From Clytia hemisphaerica (lineage: Eukaryota; Cnidaria; Hydrozoa; Leptothecata; Clytiidae): a stretch of DNA of 64,000 bases. The notes under the pieces were generated by a model. That model made no database searches and had not been told where the DNA came from. It saw only the letters and a list, made by a program, of their open reading frames with translations. Below are positions 1 to 11,311 of this stretch, one piece after another; positions within the stretch are counted from its first letter, which is position 1; each line of letters begins with the position of its first letter. The position numbers and the translations under genes were made by a program. Where the stretch lies: assembly GCA_902728285.1 (NCBI GenBank), contig CACVBU010000538.1, positions 461,141 to 525,140 on the forward strand, given 5' to 3'.

Positions 1-1955
1 AATTGCGTGAAAATAGAGAGAAAACGCTAGACTCAATCCGTCATCCAAAAAGTGGCACAAACCTTAAAGGGCTACATACACTACACAATATATTATGGGG
101 CAATATTAAACAGTTATTGGACAAAGTCGAATCCAATATTTTTCATATTAGTATAGGGCATTTTGTATAATCGCTCGATTGTTTTGGTCAAAGCACTTGT
201 TATACATTTTTGGAAAGCTAAGGGGTAGGGGAATCAAAATTATTTAGGTTCCAATTTTATTTATTTTTTCATTTTTTATTTTTTATCAATATATTAATAG
301 CCGTAGTCTGTATGTATGTTTGTTTGTTTTTGTTTTTTGTGTGTCACTTTCGTTTTCGCAAGCAATGTTTTGTTCTTTTAAAAGATGACTTCTGCTTCTT
401 GCTCCACAAATGTGTTGAATCAGATTTGCGCCGTTTTATAAAGACTTTGTTTTGATTGATAGATTAGAGTTTTTCTTTTTTTTTTCTTTTCTTTTTTTTT
501 ATGTTTTCGAATGTAATTAACGAGCTTATTTGATTTGAGACATTCGAATTCTTTTCAAAACAAAAGAAAATCTTTTAAACAGAATCTGTTAAAGAAAAGA
601 ACAAATACAAAATAAAACATAAGAATCACAAGAAAATTTTTTTAGAACAACAGCAACATTAAAAATAAATTCAAAAGGCGGTAAAAACTAGAGTTCTTTC
701 TTCGTAAAAAGGGACCTTTAAACATCTATGCCGATAATTATTTTGCTGTAAATCTAAGTCATTGTTGAATTTGAAAAGTTATCGAAGTTATGAAGAAGTT
801 ATTTTATAAAAAGCAACATAAAATTGCGCTATCACGCTTTTTTGTCTGCGTGTCCTAGCTGCCTTCCGGGGGGACTATGGTTGCGAGCTGACTTTCGGCC
901 CTGTCCCTCGGACCCTTAGCAGAATAAAGAGGAGAAGAAACAAGGGAAATTGTCTGAATTTTAATTCACTTTTTGGAACTAATTTGACCAAATTTCTATC
1001 TTTCTGGGGACAAAAAGTTGAAATTTTCCTATTTTTCCGATTCTTAGTGGGACTGAAGTTTGATTTTCCGATTTTTCAAACTGCCAGCTTTCAAAAAAGG
1101 CACCCTTAAGGCCGGCACATACCCATACCCTTCTCTTGCCTAAGTACCCCCCCCCCCCCCCCCGGCTGCCTTTTTTCGACGAATCTCGTGTCATGTCTAT
1201 TATTTCACTCTGCTTATCTTGACATCAAAGTTTTCCTAAACATCAAGAACTACGGCAAACATATAACGCGAGCGAAGCGAGAAAAAAAATCTAATTGCAG
1301 AGCCGTCTCGGACGTTGCTGGTCGCCGGTATGGTGTAATTTGGGAATGACGCCCTTTTTCTGCTTTCTGATCATTTTTGCCACAAGAATCTTTTTCTAAA
1401 TATGGTTAAAAGATACGTCACCCGGGAGGGATAGAGTCAAACTTTGAAGAGAATTCTTCTCTTTAATTCTGATTTCATCGTGTTTAAGCCACCTTCCCAA
1501 CATCCAAAGGACTTTAAATGCGTTCAACAAATAGCTAAACCGGCGTGCGACGCCGGGTACCGGCTAGTTATTTATTAATTGTCTTTCAGGCTCTTCCATA
1601 TTATTTTACAATGGCTGTTCCTCCTATGTAAAAATAATCATATTTAAATAAAAAGATAATTATATTCTATGAAAAAAGTATGCTGTAGAAACAAAACACG
1701 AAAAAAACTCAAGAGGATACTGACGGAGCTCACAAAATTGCAGATTGTAAAACCGTAAAACTGTAGAAGCAAAACACAAAACAAAACTCAAGGATACTGA
1801 CAGAGCTCAGAAAATTGCAGAAAAAACTAGAAAGCATAGCTTGTTGATGTTGTAGTGTTAAATTTAGGAGAAGTTTGGTTAAGTTGTAGTTGTAGTGGCT
1901 AATCCTGTGGAAATTTCAGTGTTGTTCAGACCACCAGACTAAAATATTAAGTAAA
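1..1955. repeat. Left copy of a direct repeat flanking the GPCR gene
   Basis: Two blocks of this stretch, 1-285 and about 1565-1955, match 6822-7445 almost base for base, including the shared run AGTTATTGGACAAAGTCG and the block starting TTATTAATTGTCTTTCAGG. The left copy has about 1.28 kb (286-1564) that the right copy lacks; the right copy also lacks about 57 bases near position 38-95. The first 100 bases resemble the inside of the AAGTATAAGCC elements at 34830 and 51541, so the window probably opens inside such an element. Whether the extra block is an insertion on the left or a deletion on the right cannot be told here. Confidence 0.8.
900..1135. repeat. ACCCTTA..GGGA iterated repeat, copy 1
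   Basis: This block is similar to 14833-15080: both run GGACCCTTA, then TTTGACCAAATTTC.ATCTTTC, then CTTAGTGGGACT, then a CACCCTTA or TACCCTTA word followed by GGCACAT. The short word CCCTTA/TCTTA recurs every 40-60 bases. A run of 17 C follows at about 1147. It lies inside the 1.28 kb block that is absent from the right flanking copy. Confidence 0.65.
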
Positions 1956-2268
1956 TATTGTAAATATTTTAGGTAAATATTAATAATACAACCACTTGAC
2001 CTCATGATCATAGAATCTACAATATAATGGCTTGGAATACGAAAAATTGGGAAAAAGTGAGAAATGGTGCCAAGCTTGAAAAAAAAACTGAAACAACCCG
2101 AAAAACGTTGCTAAGACTTGAACATGATGAGAAATTGTAGAGTTAAATACTGCTAACTCGAACGAAGAAAACTATAAGATTGAGTAATGTATAGATTGCT
2201 GTGAGGTTACCGATTGTAGAAAGAAAAAAATTAGATATAATGTGTATAAAATATTGCCAGACTACGAT

Positions 2269-3360
2269 CTAATAAATATTTTTTTTAAATATTGCGAATT
2301 CTTTGTGATCAGGTTCATCCCTGATAGCTCTTGGAATATCATTCAAAAGGCGACTTGCCTTGCCAAAAAATAATTTTTCCGATACATTATTTTCGTATTT
2401 AGATTCAACTTCCTCAACATTACGACTATTACGTCCAGCAACTCTTAATTTAAAACATTTTAAGTACGATGGAAGCTCATCCTGGTGAATCGATTTGTGT
2501 GCAAGTTTCAAAAGTTCAAAATGAATTTGCTGCTGGATCGGTAACCAACCAAGCTGTACTACATCCTCGATTGTAGAATATCTCAGCGTCACGAAAGCTG
2601 CAATTCTGCATAGTAGTTTATGAAGTTTTTTCAACTGGATTTGTGGCAGGTTGCAGAACAATGAACAACAGTAGTGTAATTTCGATATAAGAAGGGCTTC
2701 TGCCAGTTGCTTCCGCATACGAAATGTTGCTGTACGACGAAGATAGCGTAGCACGTATAATTTTGCGTAAACTGATTGACAGAGTTTACCGATATGAGTT
2801 TCCCAGTTTAGATTTTGATCGAATTGGGTGCCAAAAAGTTTATTCACGGTAATTCGTTCTATCAACTGGTCTGTGTGATAGATATGAAAGGTTGCGTGAT
2901 CGGGGTTCATGAAATCGTGAAAGTTTGTCATTCTAAGTGTTGACAGTAGTATGATTTTGTTTTTTTGTTGTTGTTAAACGCCAGATTATTAGTGGTTGAC
3001 CATTCTCTAAGTTGGTTTAAACGATGTGTTAATTTGACGATTGAAGCTGGGAGGTTTACTGTCGTACAGTGTTCATAGATAGCAGTGTCGTCTGTTTAAT
3101 GGTTTGTAATCCCTCCATCGATGTTATCTTGTAGGTTAATGGTATTAATTGGTCCAAGTATAGAGCCTTGAGGTACCCCAAACGATACAGTTCCGTAGTC
3201 AGATTTTTTTCGTCAATCTAGACGAATTGGCGACGATTACATAAGTACGAAAGCATAAGCATGGCAGCACTGTTCGAAAAGCCTATCTTTTGTAGTTTTA
3301 CCAGTAGCGTTTTGTAATCGACGGTATCGAATACTTGCCTAGTAATATTTGTGTAATAAG
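2269..3360 (-). pseudogene. Broken non-LTR retrotransposon reverse transcriptase (jockey/CR1-like)
   Basis: On the minus strand this holds the second half of a LINE reverse transcriptase. Reading from 3340 down, FDTVDYKTLLVKL and SYLCNRRQFV are typical of the fingers/palm, followed by a stop codon. At 3186-3145 the hallmark GVPQGSILGP follows, then TDDTAIY (normally ADDT) near 3100. The W..NNLAFNNNKKTK segment near 2990-2950 is shifted in frame relative to the last 220 codons (2931-2269), which contain LFGTQFDQNLNWETHI and end with the usual RT C-terminal region. At least one stop and one frameshift break it, and the endonuclease is absent, so it is a dead 5'-truncated copy. The exact clade is not certain. 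Confidence 0.85.
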
Positions 3361-4190
3361 GTATTTGGTATCGATATATTTTTGAAAGACTCTACAGTAT
3401 GTAATTTAATGATCTTATCAAATAAGGTTAGATTCATCTGTATACTATAAAGGCAATTGTAATACATTAGGCTCTTCCAGAAAAAAAAAACACAAAATGT
3501 TAACATTTTCATGAAAATATTTTTGCTTTCATCAAGGTAAAAACGGTTTAGTTTATGGTTTTATAGATGCTTAAAAAAAAAAAAAGTGCACAAAAATACT
3601 CACAAAATTTCGACATAAAGAATATTTTTAGGGTTGTGGATTAATTTTGGCTGTAATTTTATTTTGCAGATGGGAAGATAGAATAAAAATTACGTGGTAT
3701 TTTACTTAAAATTGTATATCATCCATAGAAATTTAATCCCTGTCATTATTAATCCACGTAAGGTGAAGATTGAAAATTGAACAATATTCAAAGGCCTGAA
3801 ATATCTTGGATGTTTTTATAAAAAAAACATGTAAATTATTTTGTGACATTGTCAAGAAAAGATGCTTTTGATAATATAATATTTTATTGCAGGTTAGATT
3901 TTTATTAGCTTTATCTTCTACATAGATCTCGAGAGGGAGGCTATTATAAAATATCGTGGATAGATTGAATAAAGTTTTTTTTTAATTAAAACGAACAAAA
4001 TCCCCCCCTACACCAGAACTGTGAGCAATGAAGAAAGAACACCCCACGAAACTGGAACAGATTGCGTTTTTAATTTTAGTAAAGGATAATCAAAAAAAGG
4101 AGACAAAAGGAAAAATATTTAATTATAAAAAATCAAAATCAGGATAATAAAAAAAGTAGGCAAAAGGAAAAATATTTAATTACAAAAAAT
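3361..4190. other. AT-rich intergenic stretch before the GPCR
   Basis: No gene is seen. A short direct tandem duplication occurs at 4083-4190: GGAAAAATATTTAATTA and its surroundings appear twice, about 55-58 bases apart. A run of seven C lies at about 4003-4009. Confidence 0.5.
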
Positions 4191-4195
4191 ATTTT

Positions 4196-4204
4196 TATAT
4201 AAAA
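4196..4204 (+). promoter_or_regulatory. Probable TATA box of the GPCR gene
   Basis: TATATAAAA lies about 67 bases upstream of the GPCR start codon, which would place transcription start near 4230 and leave a short leader. It is in a very AT-rich stretch, so chance is possible. Confidence 0.4.
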
Positions 4205-4270
4205 ACGCCTCGAAAAAAATACGAAGGGATATAATATTCAAGTGAGGCTAATTGAAGTATTCCGAAAGAA

Positions 4271-6631
4271 ATGGGTAAAATGATTTTACAAATACTGCTC
4301 ATAGTTGTTGCATTAACTTTCACCACCTCAGAAAAGATCATTGGCATTTTTTCAAAATGTGATGGAAATTTAAACAAGACAGATTTGCAAAGGAGAGCTG
4401 TTCTTTACCATAATGTCATTAACAAAACATTCAATCTTGCCAAAGAACGGTACTCGACATTCGACGACCTTGAATATCTAAGTTTTGATGTTTGTCAAGA
4501 TCGTGAACTACTGATTCGTCTAACAACCACGTTGATATTGGATCTTGAAGTGAATATACAATTTAATGCTTCTTTAATCAAATTCAGCAATATAGGCATA
4601 GTTAATTGGAGACATCTTACTAGAAATAAAAACACGATCTTGTTTTTTATAGTTCACATGGATAAAGAAATGACCGAATTATTTTCAAAGTTGATAACGG
4701 CAAGGCGACATTCAATTGTCCTAATTATAAATCAAATCAGTAAAATAAATAATTTCAACGGTAATAAGCATCTTAATTATTATACTTTTGTTGACTTTTT
4801 AGAGCTAGAATCGAACACTTTTGCTAAACACATGGAAATCTTCAGATGGAAGCGTTTCGGTTTATTACTTTTAAAAGGACCGAAAAGAGATTCCAGTGAA
4901 TATTATTCAAAAATGCATCGAAGGTTTATTGACACGATAAGCCAACAAGACCTTTTTGATACTTGCTATTTTACAGATACTATTGACATTCAAAATTCCA
5001 CCAACTTTACCAGAGCTGTCGACATTTTACATCAAGATTTATCGCATAATGTTTTGGTCTTGTTTGGCGATCCTCATGATCAAATAAAGTTTGTGAAAAC
5101 TGTAAACATTTATTTTTATACAAATTTTATCTGGTTCACTCACGACCTTACAGAATCTATGATAGACTCAGCTTTCCTATTTGGTGATCAAGAAAAAATA
5201 GTGATTTTCAACTACCAAACCAAAATGCGTCAATTAATCGTAAACAACGGGGGAAAATTCAAAAGGCAAATATCTCTACTTGAAAAACATTTTGAACAAA
5301 ATAAAACGGTGGTCGAAACAGCATTTACCCTTTTTGATACGATCTTTGAATTTATTGGTGAAAAGGGAACAATATCACAATTATACATATCATTTCCCTT
5401 TTCAAACATTGGTGTGGTTTTTATAAGAAAGATGTCAGACTTTTTCGTATATAAGATGTACTTCTCGAACGAGGAAACGTTGTCCTTCAGTCTGAAGGAG
5501 ATAAATGCGAAATTAAGAGAAGGTGTCTTTGAAACTACATGTGAATCATATCAGTGTTCACCAGGCTGGGAACAAAGCAGAGGAAAACGTTTGAAACAAT
5601 TCACGAAATGGAATTCCGAATATGGGTTTACTTGTAAACAATGTCAACAAAACTTCATCAAATTCAACAAAGGAAATGTTGAAAAATGTCAGAAATGTCC
5701 TCGCTATTATCTTTCCAACGAAAATCACACTGAATGTTTTGACTCGTATCGTAAGGAATTTCTGGTCAAAAGCACAATCTATTTCACGGCTTTTGGATTA
5801 AGCTGTTTTCACATTGCATTCTGTGTTTTAACATTGATAATCTTTATCATATATCACAAAACACCCATTGTTAAAAGCTCAGATTTTATACTGACTGTAA
5901 TTCACTTGTTTACCTCAATCCTGCTCAATGCAGCTTTTGTGATAGTTCCTCATACAGAACCGAGTATGTTCACTTGTTTTCTAGATGCTATTATTGCTGG
6001 GAACTTATACACGTTTTTCATTGCAATAGTTCTCATGAAATCACACAAAATATTGACTGCTTTCAATTCAATGCACAAATTGTCAACAAAAAGCAAACGA
6101 AACACGATTATCCAGCAATGGTTTACAATTCTCATTTTGACCATCTCTTCAGTTGTTTTGACCATTGTTGCTATGGAAACGCAACCCATTATCGTTCAAT
6201 CTCGGAGACAAATTGAAGACAAAGTTATATTTCTATTTTGTAGGAATGTGCTTCCAAAAACAATACAATTTGGATTTTCAGGACTTTTACAGGTGGCCAC
6301 ATTCATTATAGCATACAAAGGAAGAAATTTACCGGACATTTTTAATGAATCAATGTCTCTACTTTATGCCTCTTTTGCGTCAACCATGTCCTTTGCAGTT
6401 ATGTTTACATTGCTAAGATTCAAAAGTAAAGATCCACATTTCCAAGTATTATTCATGTGGCTTTCCACGTCGTTGACTTCGAGCATTTATACTTTGTTAT
6501 GTTATGGCAAGAAACTTTTTATCGTTCTCTTTAAGAAGGAGAAAAATACCTTAGAATACATTCGACAAAAGACGTTCCAGTCGAATTGTAGGAATGTTCT
6601 GAAACCAAACGAAGAAGAAACTAGGATGTAA
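4271..6631 (+). CDS. Class C G-protein-coupled receptor, intronless, 786 aa
   Basis: A receptor of the mGluR/CaSR-like class C family, expected in the plasma membrane. Residues 1-20 form a signal peptide (MGKMILQILLIVVALTF). A Venus-flytrap ligand-binding region follows to about 420, opening with KIIGIFS. A cysteine-rich linker lies at about 424-490 (C..CSPGW, C..C, C..CP, HTEC). Seven membrane segments begin near residues 501, 538, 570, 616, 660, 695 and 723. Family marks are KTPIVKSSD after TM1, TCFLDAI before TM3, and LPDIFNES before TM6. The length is near the family norm and there is no break. The chosen ATG gives a complete signal peptide, and stops lie upstream. The whole protein is one exon, which is unusual for this family. 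The ligand cannot be predicted. The gene lies between two direct repeats and beside a dead LINE; no poly(A) tract marks it clearly as a retrocopy. Confidence 0.92.
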   Translation: MGKMILQILLIVVALTFTTSEKIIGIFSKCDGNLNKTDLQRRAVLYHNVINKTFNLAKERYSTFDDLEYLSFDVCQDRELLIRLTTTLILDLEVNIQFNASLIKFSNIGIVNWRHLTRNKNTILFFIVHMDKEMTELFSKLITARRHSIVLIINQISKINNFNGNKHLNYYTFVDFLELESNTFAKHMEIFRWKRFGLLLLKGPKRDSSEYYSKMHRRFIDTISQQDLFDTCYFTDTIDIQNSTNFTRAVDILHQDLSHNVLVLFGDPHDQIKFVKTVNIYFYTNFIWFTHDLTESMIDSAFLFGDQEKIVIFNYQTKMRQLIVNNGGKFKRQISLLEKHFEQNKTVVETAFTLFDTIFEFIGEKGTISQLYISFPFSNIGVVFIRKMSDFFVYKMYFSNEETLSFSLKEINAKLREGVFETTCESYQCSPGWEQSRGKRLKQFTKWNSEYGFTCKQCQQNFIKFNKGNVEKCQKCPRYYLSNENHTECFDSYRKEFLVKSTIYFTAFGLSCFHIAFCVLTLIIFIIYHKTPIVKSSDFILTVIHLFTSILLNAAFVIVPHTEPSMFTCFLDAIIAGNLYTFFIAIVLMKSHKILTAFNSMHKLSTKSKRNTIIQQWFTILILTISSVVLTIVAMETQPIIVQSRRQIEDKVIFLFCRNVLPKTIQFGFSGLLQVATFIIAYKGRNLPDIFNESMSLLYASFASTMSFAVMFTLLRFKSKDPHFQVLFMWLSTSLTSSIYTLLCYGKKLFIVLFKKEKNTLEYIRQKTFQSNCRNVLKPNEEETRM

Positions 6632-6821
6632 TTTTTTTATTGAGATTAATGTGGATATGCAATGATGAATTGAGTCCCGAAAGGGGTCTAGAGGGGCAAC
6701 TTTTGTATGAGAAATGAAGTCACTTATTTCCCATCTAAAATGCGTGACCGGCGTTGTTTTTATACAATCAACGTCAGATTGAAGATCAAATAATCTGTCA
6801 TAAATACACTATTTAGAGATG

Positions 6822-7445
6822 AATTGCGTGAAAATAAAGAGAAAACGCTAGACTCAATATGGGGCAATATTAAACAGTTATTGGACAAAGTCGAATCCAA
6901 TATTTTTCATATTAGTATAGGGCATTTTGTATAATCGCTCGATTGTTTTGGTCAAAGCACTTGTTATACATTTTTGGAAAGCTAAGGGGTAGGGGAATCA
7001 AAATTATTTAGGTTCCAATTTTATTTATTTTTTTATTTTTTATTTTTTATTATTTATTAATTGTCTTTCAGGCTCTTCCATATTTTACAATGGCTATTCG
7101 TCCTATGTAAAAATAATCATATTTAAATAAAAAAATAATTATATTCTATGAAAAAAGTATGCTGTATAAACATAACACGAAAAAAACTCAAGAGGATACT
7201 GACGGAGCTCACAAAATTGCAGATTGTAAAACCGTAAAACTGTAGAAGCAAAACACAAAACAAAACTCAAGGATACTGACAGAGCTCAGAAAATTGCAGA
7301 AAAAACTAGAAAGCATAGCTTGTTGATGTTGTAGTGTTAAATTTAGGAGAAGTTTGGTTAAGTTGTAGTTGTATTGAAGTGGCTAATCCTGTGGAAATTT
7401 CAGTGTTGATCAGACCACCAGACTAAAATATTAAGTAAATATTGT
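6822..7445. repeat. Right copy of the direct repeat flanking the GPCR gene
   Basis: This matches 1-285 plus 1565-1955 in the same orientation. It starts at AATTGCGTGAAAATAAAG, where the left copy has GTGAAAATAGAG, so the right copy happens to carry an AATAAA (about 6833) some 200 bases after the GPCR stop. It could serve as that gene's poly(A) signal. At 7446 the homology stops abruptly at the end of another element (CCGGGTG type). Confidence 0.8.
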
Positions 7446-7560
7446 ACCGGGTGCTGCACCACAAAAAAGTTTCTCTCTTTAAACTAATTTTCTCGAAATC
7501 TCCAATTTCTGAAAGAATCATTGCTCCGGCCTAGGAGCCTTTAATTCTCTCTTCCGACAA
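7446..7560. repeat. Truncated CCGGGTG-type element end
   Basis: TACCGGGTG..GCACCACAAAAAAG followed by TTTCTCTCTTTAAACTAATTTTCTCGAAATCT matches both arms of the palindromic element at 13570-14408. Only one arm is present here. Confidence 0.65.
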
Positions 7561-7646
7561 TGGTTAAGACATTTTTTGTCTGTTTATCTAATCCGATGAT
7601 CTATTCCGATTTAACAAAAACGGATCACTGATTCCGATAACAACAA

Positions 7647-8235
7647 CACAGATTTTTTACAAACATATCACTATGAGAATTCAATAAAGGATACTGAAAC
7701 ACAGTTCCTGTGTAAATTTTAACAAGATTGGAGAAATTTTCACAGTCAGACAGTGTTATGGTTGAAAATTATCATTTTTGGACTTTGTTGTAATTTCATC
7801 GCGGCTCTGGCGACCGTTCCTTTTGATTTTTCAAACCCGACACAGATTTTTTACAAACATATCACTATGAGAATTCAGTATAGGATACTAAAACACAAAT
7901 CTTGTGTAAATTTGAACAAGATTGGAGAAATTTTCACAGTATTATGGCTGAAAATGATCGTTTTTAGACTTTGTCGTAATTTCGTCACGGCTGGCGACCG
8001 TTCTTTTTGATTTTTCAAACCCGACACAGATTTTTTACAAACATATCACTATGAGAATTCAGTAAAGGATACTAAAAGACAATTCTTGTGTAAATTTGAA
8101 CAAGATCGGAGAAATTTTCACAGTGTTATAACTGAAAATGATATTTTCTGTCGTAATTTCATTGGCTGGGGCGACCGCTCCTTTTGAACATTTTTCAAAC
8201 CCGAAACAGGTTTTTTCCAAATATAACACTATTTA
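7647..8235. repeat. Tandem array, ~185-bp unit, about 3.3 copies
   Basis: The phrase CACAGATTTTTTACAAACAT and the following ATCACTATGAGAATTCA recur at about 7647, 7841, 8025 and, degraded, 8204, giving periods of 194, 184 and 179 bases. The whole unit repeats, including GTAATTTCATCGCGGCT..GGCGACCGTTC. An 85-codon open frame at 7753-8010 is a by-product of the array. Confidence 0.85.
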
Positions 8236-8328
8236 TTACATACACCCTATTGTACCATTTTATTTGGTTTATCCTACTCTTCTCCAAGTATTATCCCAGC
8301 AGAAAAAATAATGCTTAGCTAAAAACCC

Positions 8329-8678
8329 GTGGCTTAATGGGATAAACTTTTGCGGGGATTAAATTTTGCTGATTTCGCGGATTTGGGTGTCATCCGCGAA
8401 ATTAAGTCTCAATGGAAATTTGGAAAGGCCTCATCTGCGAAATATTTCTAAACAAAACTCAAAATTTGTCAAACAAATACTTTTTGAATGTTTACTGGCA
8501 TCAAAGAAGTGCTAATAATGTGTACATATTTCAACAACCAAAATGCACGATTTGACAGTTAAGTCACAAAATCGTGAAAATATTGCCACCCAATAATGCC
8601 ACCCGCGAAATTAAGTCCCCGCAAAATTTTTAAATTTCGCGGGTATGCCCAATCGCGAAAGTTTATCCCATTAACGAA
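8329..8678. repeat. Palindromic element with CGCGAAA words (~350 bp)
   Basis: Ends are TTAATGGGATAAACTTTTGCG on the left and CGCGAAAGTTTATCCCATTAA on the right, an inverted pair. Inside, CGCGAAATTAAGTC and variants recur in both orientations. No coding sequence. MITE-like. Confidence 0.75.
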
Positions 8679-9189
8679 ATTTTATCCGGACAATCAAAAA
8701 CGGCGCATCATGGCTTCGCTATTGGCAAGTTTAGAAAAAAATAAATTTATAAGAACTTGGAAATATTGACTTCTAAATGTTTATCTCCTTTAGCTCCAAT
8801 TTTGAACTTTTTAGTTGAGGATGAGTGGGCGGGGGATGGGCTTGGTTATTTAAGCAAGAAAGTGCATGTGTAATCACTTAGAAGAGCTAACCTTCCAGCT
8901 GGTTTATTTATTCGTTAAGATTATTTCTCATACTCGCTCTGCAATAGATTTATTGCTTTGCTTTCTGATCTGTTCTTATTAGTAGTTTGTGGGCAACGTT
9001 CGAACACAACTAACTCAACAAGCTCATCTTTCACATCTTTTAATCTCTAAAGCCGGAGCTTCCAGCGCAGCTGGTTTATTCTTATTTCATTGGAAAGAAG
9101 AAAGATAAACTTAAATTTTGATCGAAAAATCTTATTATTTGACGAGGGATTGCCAAGTTTACATGCCTTTTTTAGTCCAAATATTTTCT
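8679..9189. other. Intergenic, no gene seen
   Basis: Near 9086-9120, ATTGGAAAGAAGAAAGATAA and the following bases match the arms of the CCGGGTG palindrome (13570-14408), so part of this stretch is a fragment of that family. Nothing else is recognised. Confidence 0.45.
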
Positions 9190-10454
9190 TACAGCACCTG
9201 ACCCCAAGAATGTATTTGAAATTTGAATCAGACCTGAGAGATCTAGATTTGCATTTAAAAAAATATTGAATGTTTTAAACGAAATTTTGAACTCCCAAAA
9301 TCCTTTCCCAGGGGTTAGTTTCATTACTTTTGATAGGTAGGCTAATATTTTTGGTCCTTGAAGTTGACTCACATTTTTGTTTTAACCCCCAGAATGTAGG
9401 TTTGGTTTTATGGCTTTAAATCTAGTAATATTAAAATGTTGATATTTTTTCGATTGAATTAATTATATAACAGGAAATTTTAGAAATATTTTATGCCAAA
9501 ACAATATTCTAAAGAGCTTTTGTTATTCTGAAAATTGTTTTTTTTCGCTTTTTAACCCCCAGAATGTAGGTGAAAAGATTCGGTTGCTCAGACCGAAATT
9601 TCAGTATTCATCGGAAATTTTTGTTCTCTAAGTGAAATTCATACTTTAGAAATACACTCTGACAAAAAATTAACAAAGATATTAATTTTATCGTGCTACA
9701 AATGATGAAAAGTAAAAGAAAGGACGAAAAGAAGAGACAAGAAAGTTGTTTTTATTTTGTAGGTTGAAGATTCTGTGTTAAAATATGTGAATAATGTAAC
9801 AACACCCCTGCCTCGCAGCCCCGGTGGAACTTTTCCCACATCGGTTAAAAATTTTTCTACTAAATTCCCAATGGGGATAGAAATTCTATTGTTCCAAACT
9901 TAGGCAAATTTTCTGATTTGGCTGGGGTCCCAGCGGGTCTGGGACACGTCGTAAAAGCTTAGGATGCCAACATTAATCATCTCTCAGGAAATACTTTCAT
10001 GTTATGAAAGTACAACAAAAAAGTTTTATATAATTTGACAGACTTTTTATGTCGGGTTATAAAGGCTCCCAAATTGTAGGTCAGCTAACCCCAAAAGGTA
10101 GGTCAAACATTTCGTCAAAATATCTAACTTAGAACAATAAATATTGAAATGGACTATTTTCCACATTTCCTTAGTTCATTAGGAATAAGAAAATACCCTA
10201 TCATCATAACTTAATTCCAATAGATTTCGATTTAGAGAGGATTTATTTAAAAAATGTCTCAATTCGAGTAGTATCCAATCAACTTCGATTCAGATTTTCG
10301 CCTGAAAAAATTAATTCAAGTTAAAATTTTCTGTCCAGAAATAATCAGTAATATGTAACAGTATGCTCTGAAACAACTTTTTATGAAGTTGAACTATCGT
10401 TAGGGCTACCATGCTAAAAATGAGAAACCTACATTCTCGGGGTCAGGTGCTGTA
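9190..10454. mobile_element. TA-flanked palindromic element with GACCCC.AGAATGTAGGT words
   Basis: The ends are inverted: TACAGCACCTGACCCC at 9190 and GGGGTCAGGTGCTGTA ending at 10454, consistent with a TA target duplication and a Tc1/mariner- or pogo-type nonautonomous element. The end word recurs inside as AACCCCCAGAATGTAGGT at about 9385 and 9555 and, degraded, at 10064-10101. A fragment of the CTCACAGCCC family is nested at 9806-9958. No transposase frame is present. Confidence 0.7.
9806..9958. repeat. Fragment of the CTCACAGCCC / TCCCAATGGGGAT element
   Basis: CCTCGCAGCCCCGGTGGAAC, CCCAATGGGGATAG and GGCTGGGGTCCCAGCGGGTC match the element at 25198-25480. It sits inside the 9190-10454 element. 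Confidence 0.55.
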
Positions 10455-10860
10455 CACTGATATCAGAAAAACTGAATCTCGTCTCATCTAATTTCTAAAG
10501 CTTAAATGAGCCAATAAGATTTTACCAATGGATAAAAGAGCTCATTAAAAATGCACGATATATGAGTTTATGAGCATGCATATATCGTAACTTTTTTAAT
10601 CGTGGGGCGAGCTTGGTTACAATAGCATACTTCTCATGTTTCTTTACACCTCCATGGTCTCAGGCAAAAATCATAGGGTCAAAAATTAATGAAAATTTTA
10701 GCTTGAGAAAACGGAGACCTGTTGTATATTTTTGGAAAGCTCTCAAAAATTTAAGATTAGAGATATATTGCAAGTATAGATGATTTTTGTACCTAACTGG
10801 AGATATAAACCTAAGCTTAAAATACTGGAAAATAAGGAAAGCTTAATTTTAAACTTTTAA
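10455..10860. other. Intergenic, no gene seen
   Basis: No open frame of note and no inverted ends that I can pair. TGTTGTATATTTTTGGAAAGC near 10720 resembles the TTGTTATACATTTTTGGAAAGC phrase of the repeat at 190-220. Confidence 0.45.
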
Positions 10861-10975
10861 TTTGGCCCAAATTGTTAGTCGGCCCAAATTTTAGTCAGCC
10901 CAAATTTTTAGTCAGCCCTAATTTTAGTCACCAAGCCAACATTTGGTCACTTAGGGCCGACTAAGTTTTAGTCGA
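10861..10975. repeat. Short tandem array of GCCCAAATTTTTAGTC words
   Basis: GGCCCAAATTGTTAGTC, GGCCCAAATTTTAGTC, AGCCCAAATTTTTAGTC and AGCCCTAATTTTAGTC follow each other every 18-22 bases. The array ends with the inverted phrase GGGCCGACTAAGTTTTAGTC. Confidence 0.75.
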
Positions 10976-11311
10976 TAAGGTATCCTTGTTATCATCGAAG
11001 AAGAAAATTTGATTCAATTTTTTTCAGATTATTTTTCGCAGCATAAACTTTCGCGAATTACCCTTTCAAGTATTTTCAAAGACATTTATATTCGCGAAAA
11101 AGGCCAAAATTCCCGAAAATTGTAAAAGTTTCTGCTCGTGAAAGTTTGCACGCCTAAAGTAGTTTGCTCTTATATAAAAACGTATAATGGTTTCATACCA
11201 GAAAGGCTCACAAGAAAAGGTTTGTTTTAATTTGAAAAATCACCCGTTGTGTGGGAAGGGAGTTTGAAAATAGGCTTGACATTATTTTAACCGAGTCAAA
11301 CGGGATAAAAT

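Noticed and set aside
5950-6216. Frames of about 80 codons on both strands inside the GPCR
   Set aside because: Shadows of the receptor's transmembrane region in other frames.
1-7445. LTR retrotransposon with the GPCR as cargo
   Set aside because: The direct copies differ by large blocks, lack TG..CA ends and primer sites, and no gag-pol is present.
7753-8010. 85-codon open frame with a hydrophobic start
   Set aside because: It is produced by the ~185-bp tandem array and repeats itself.
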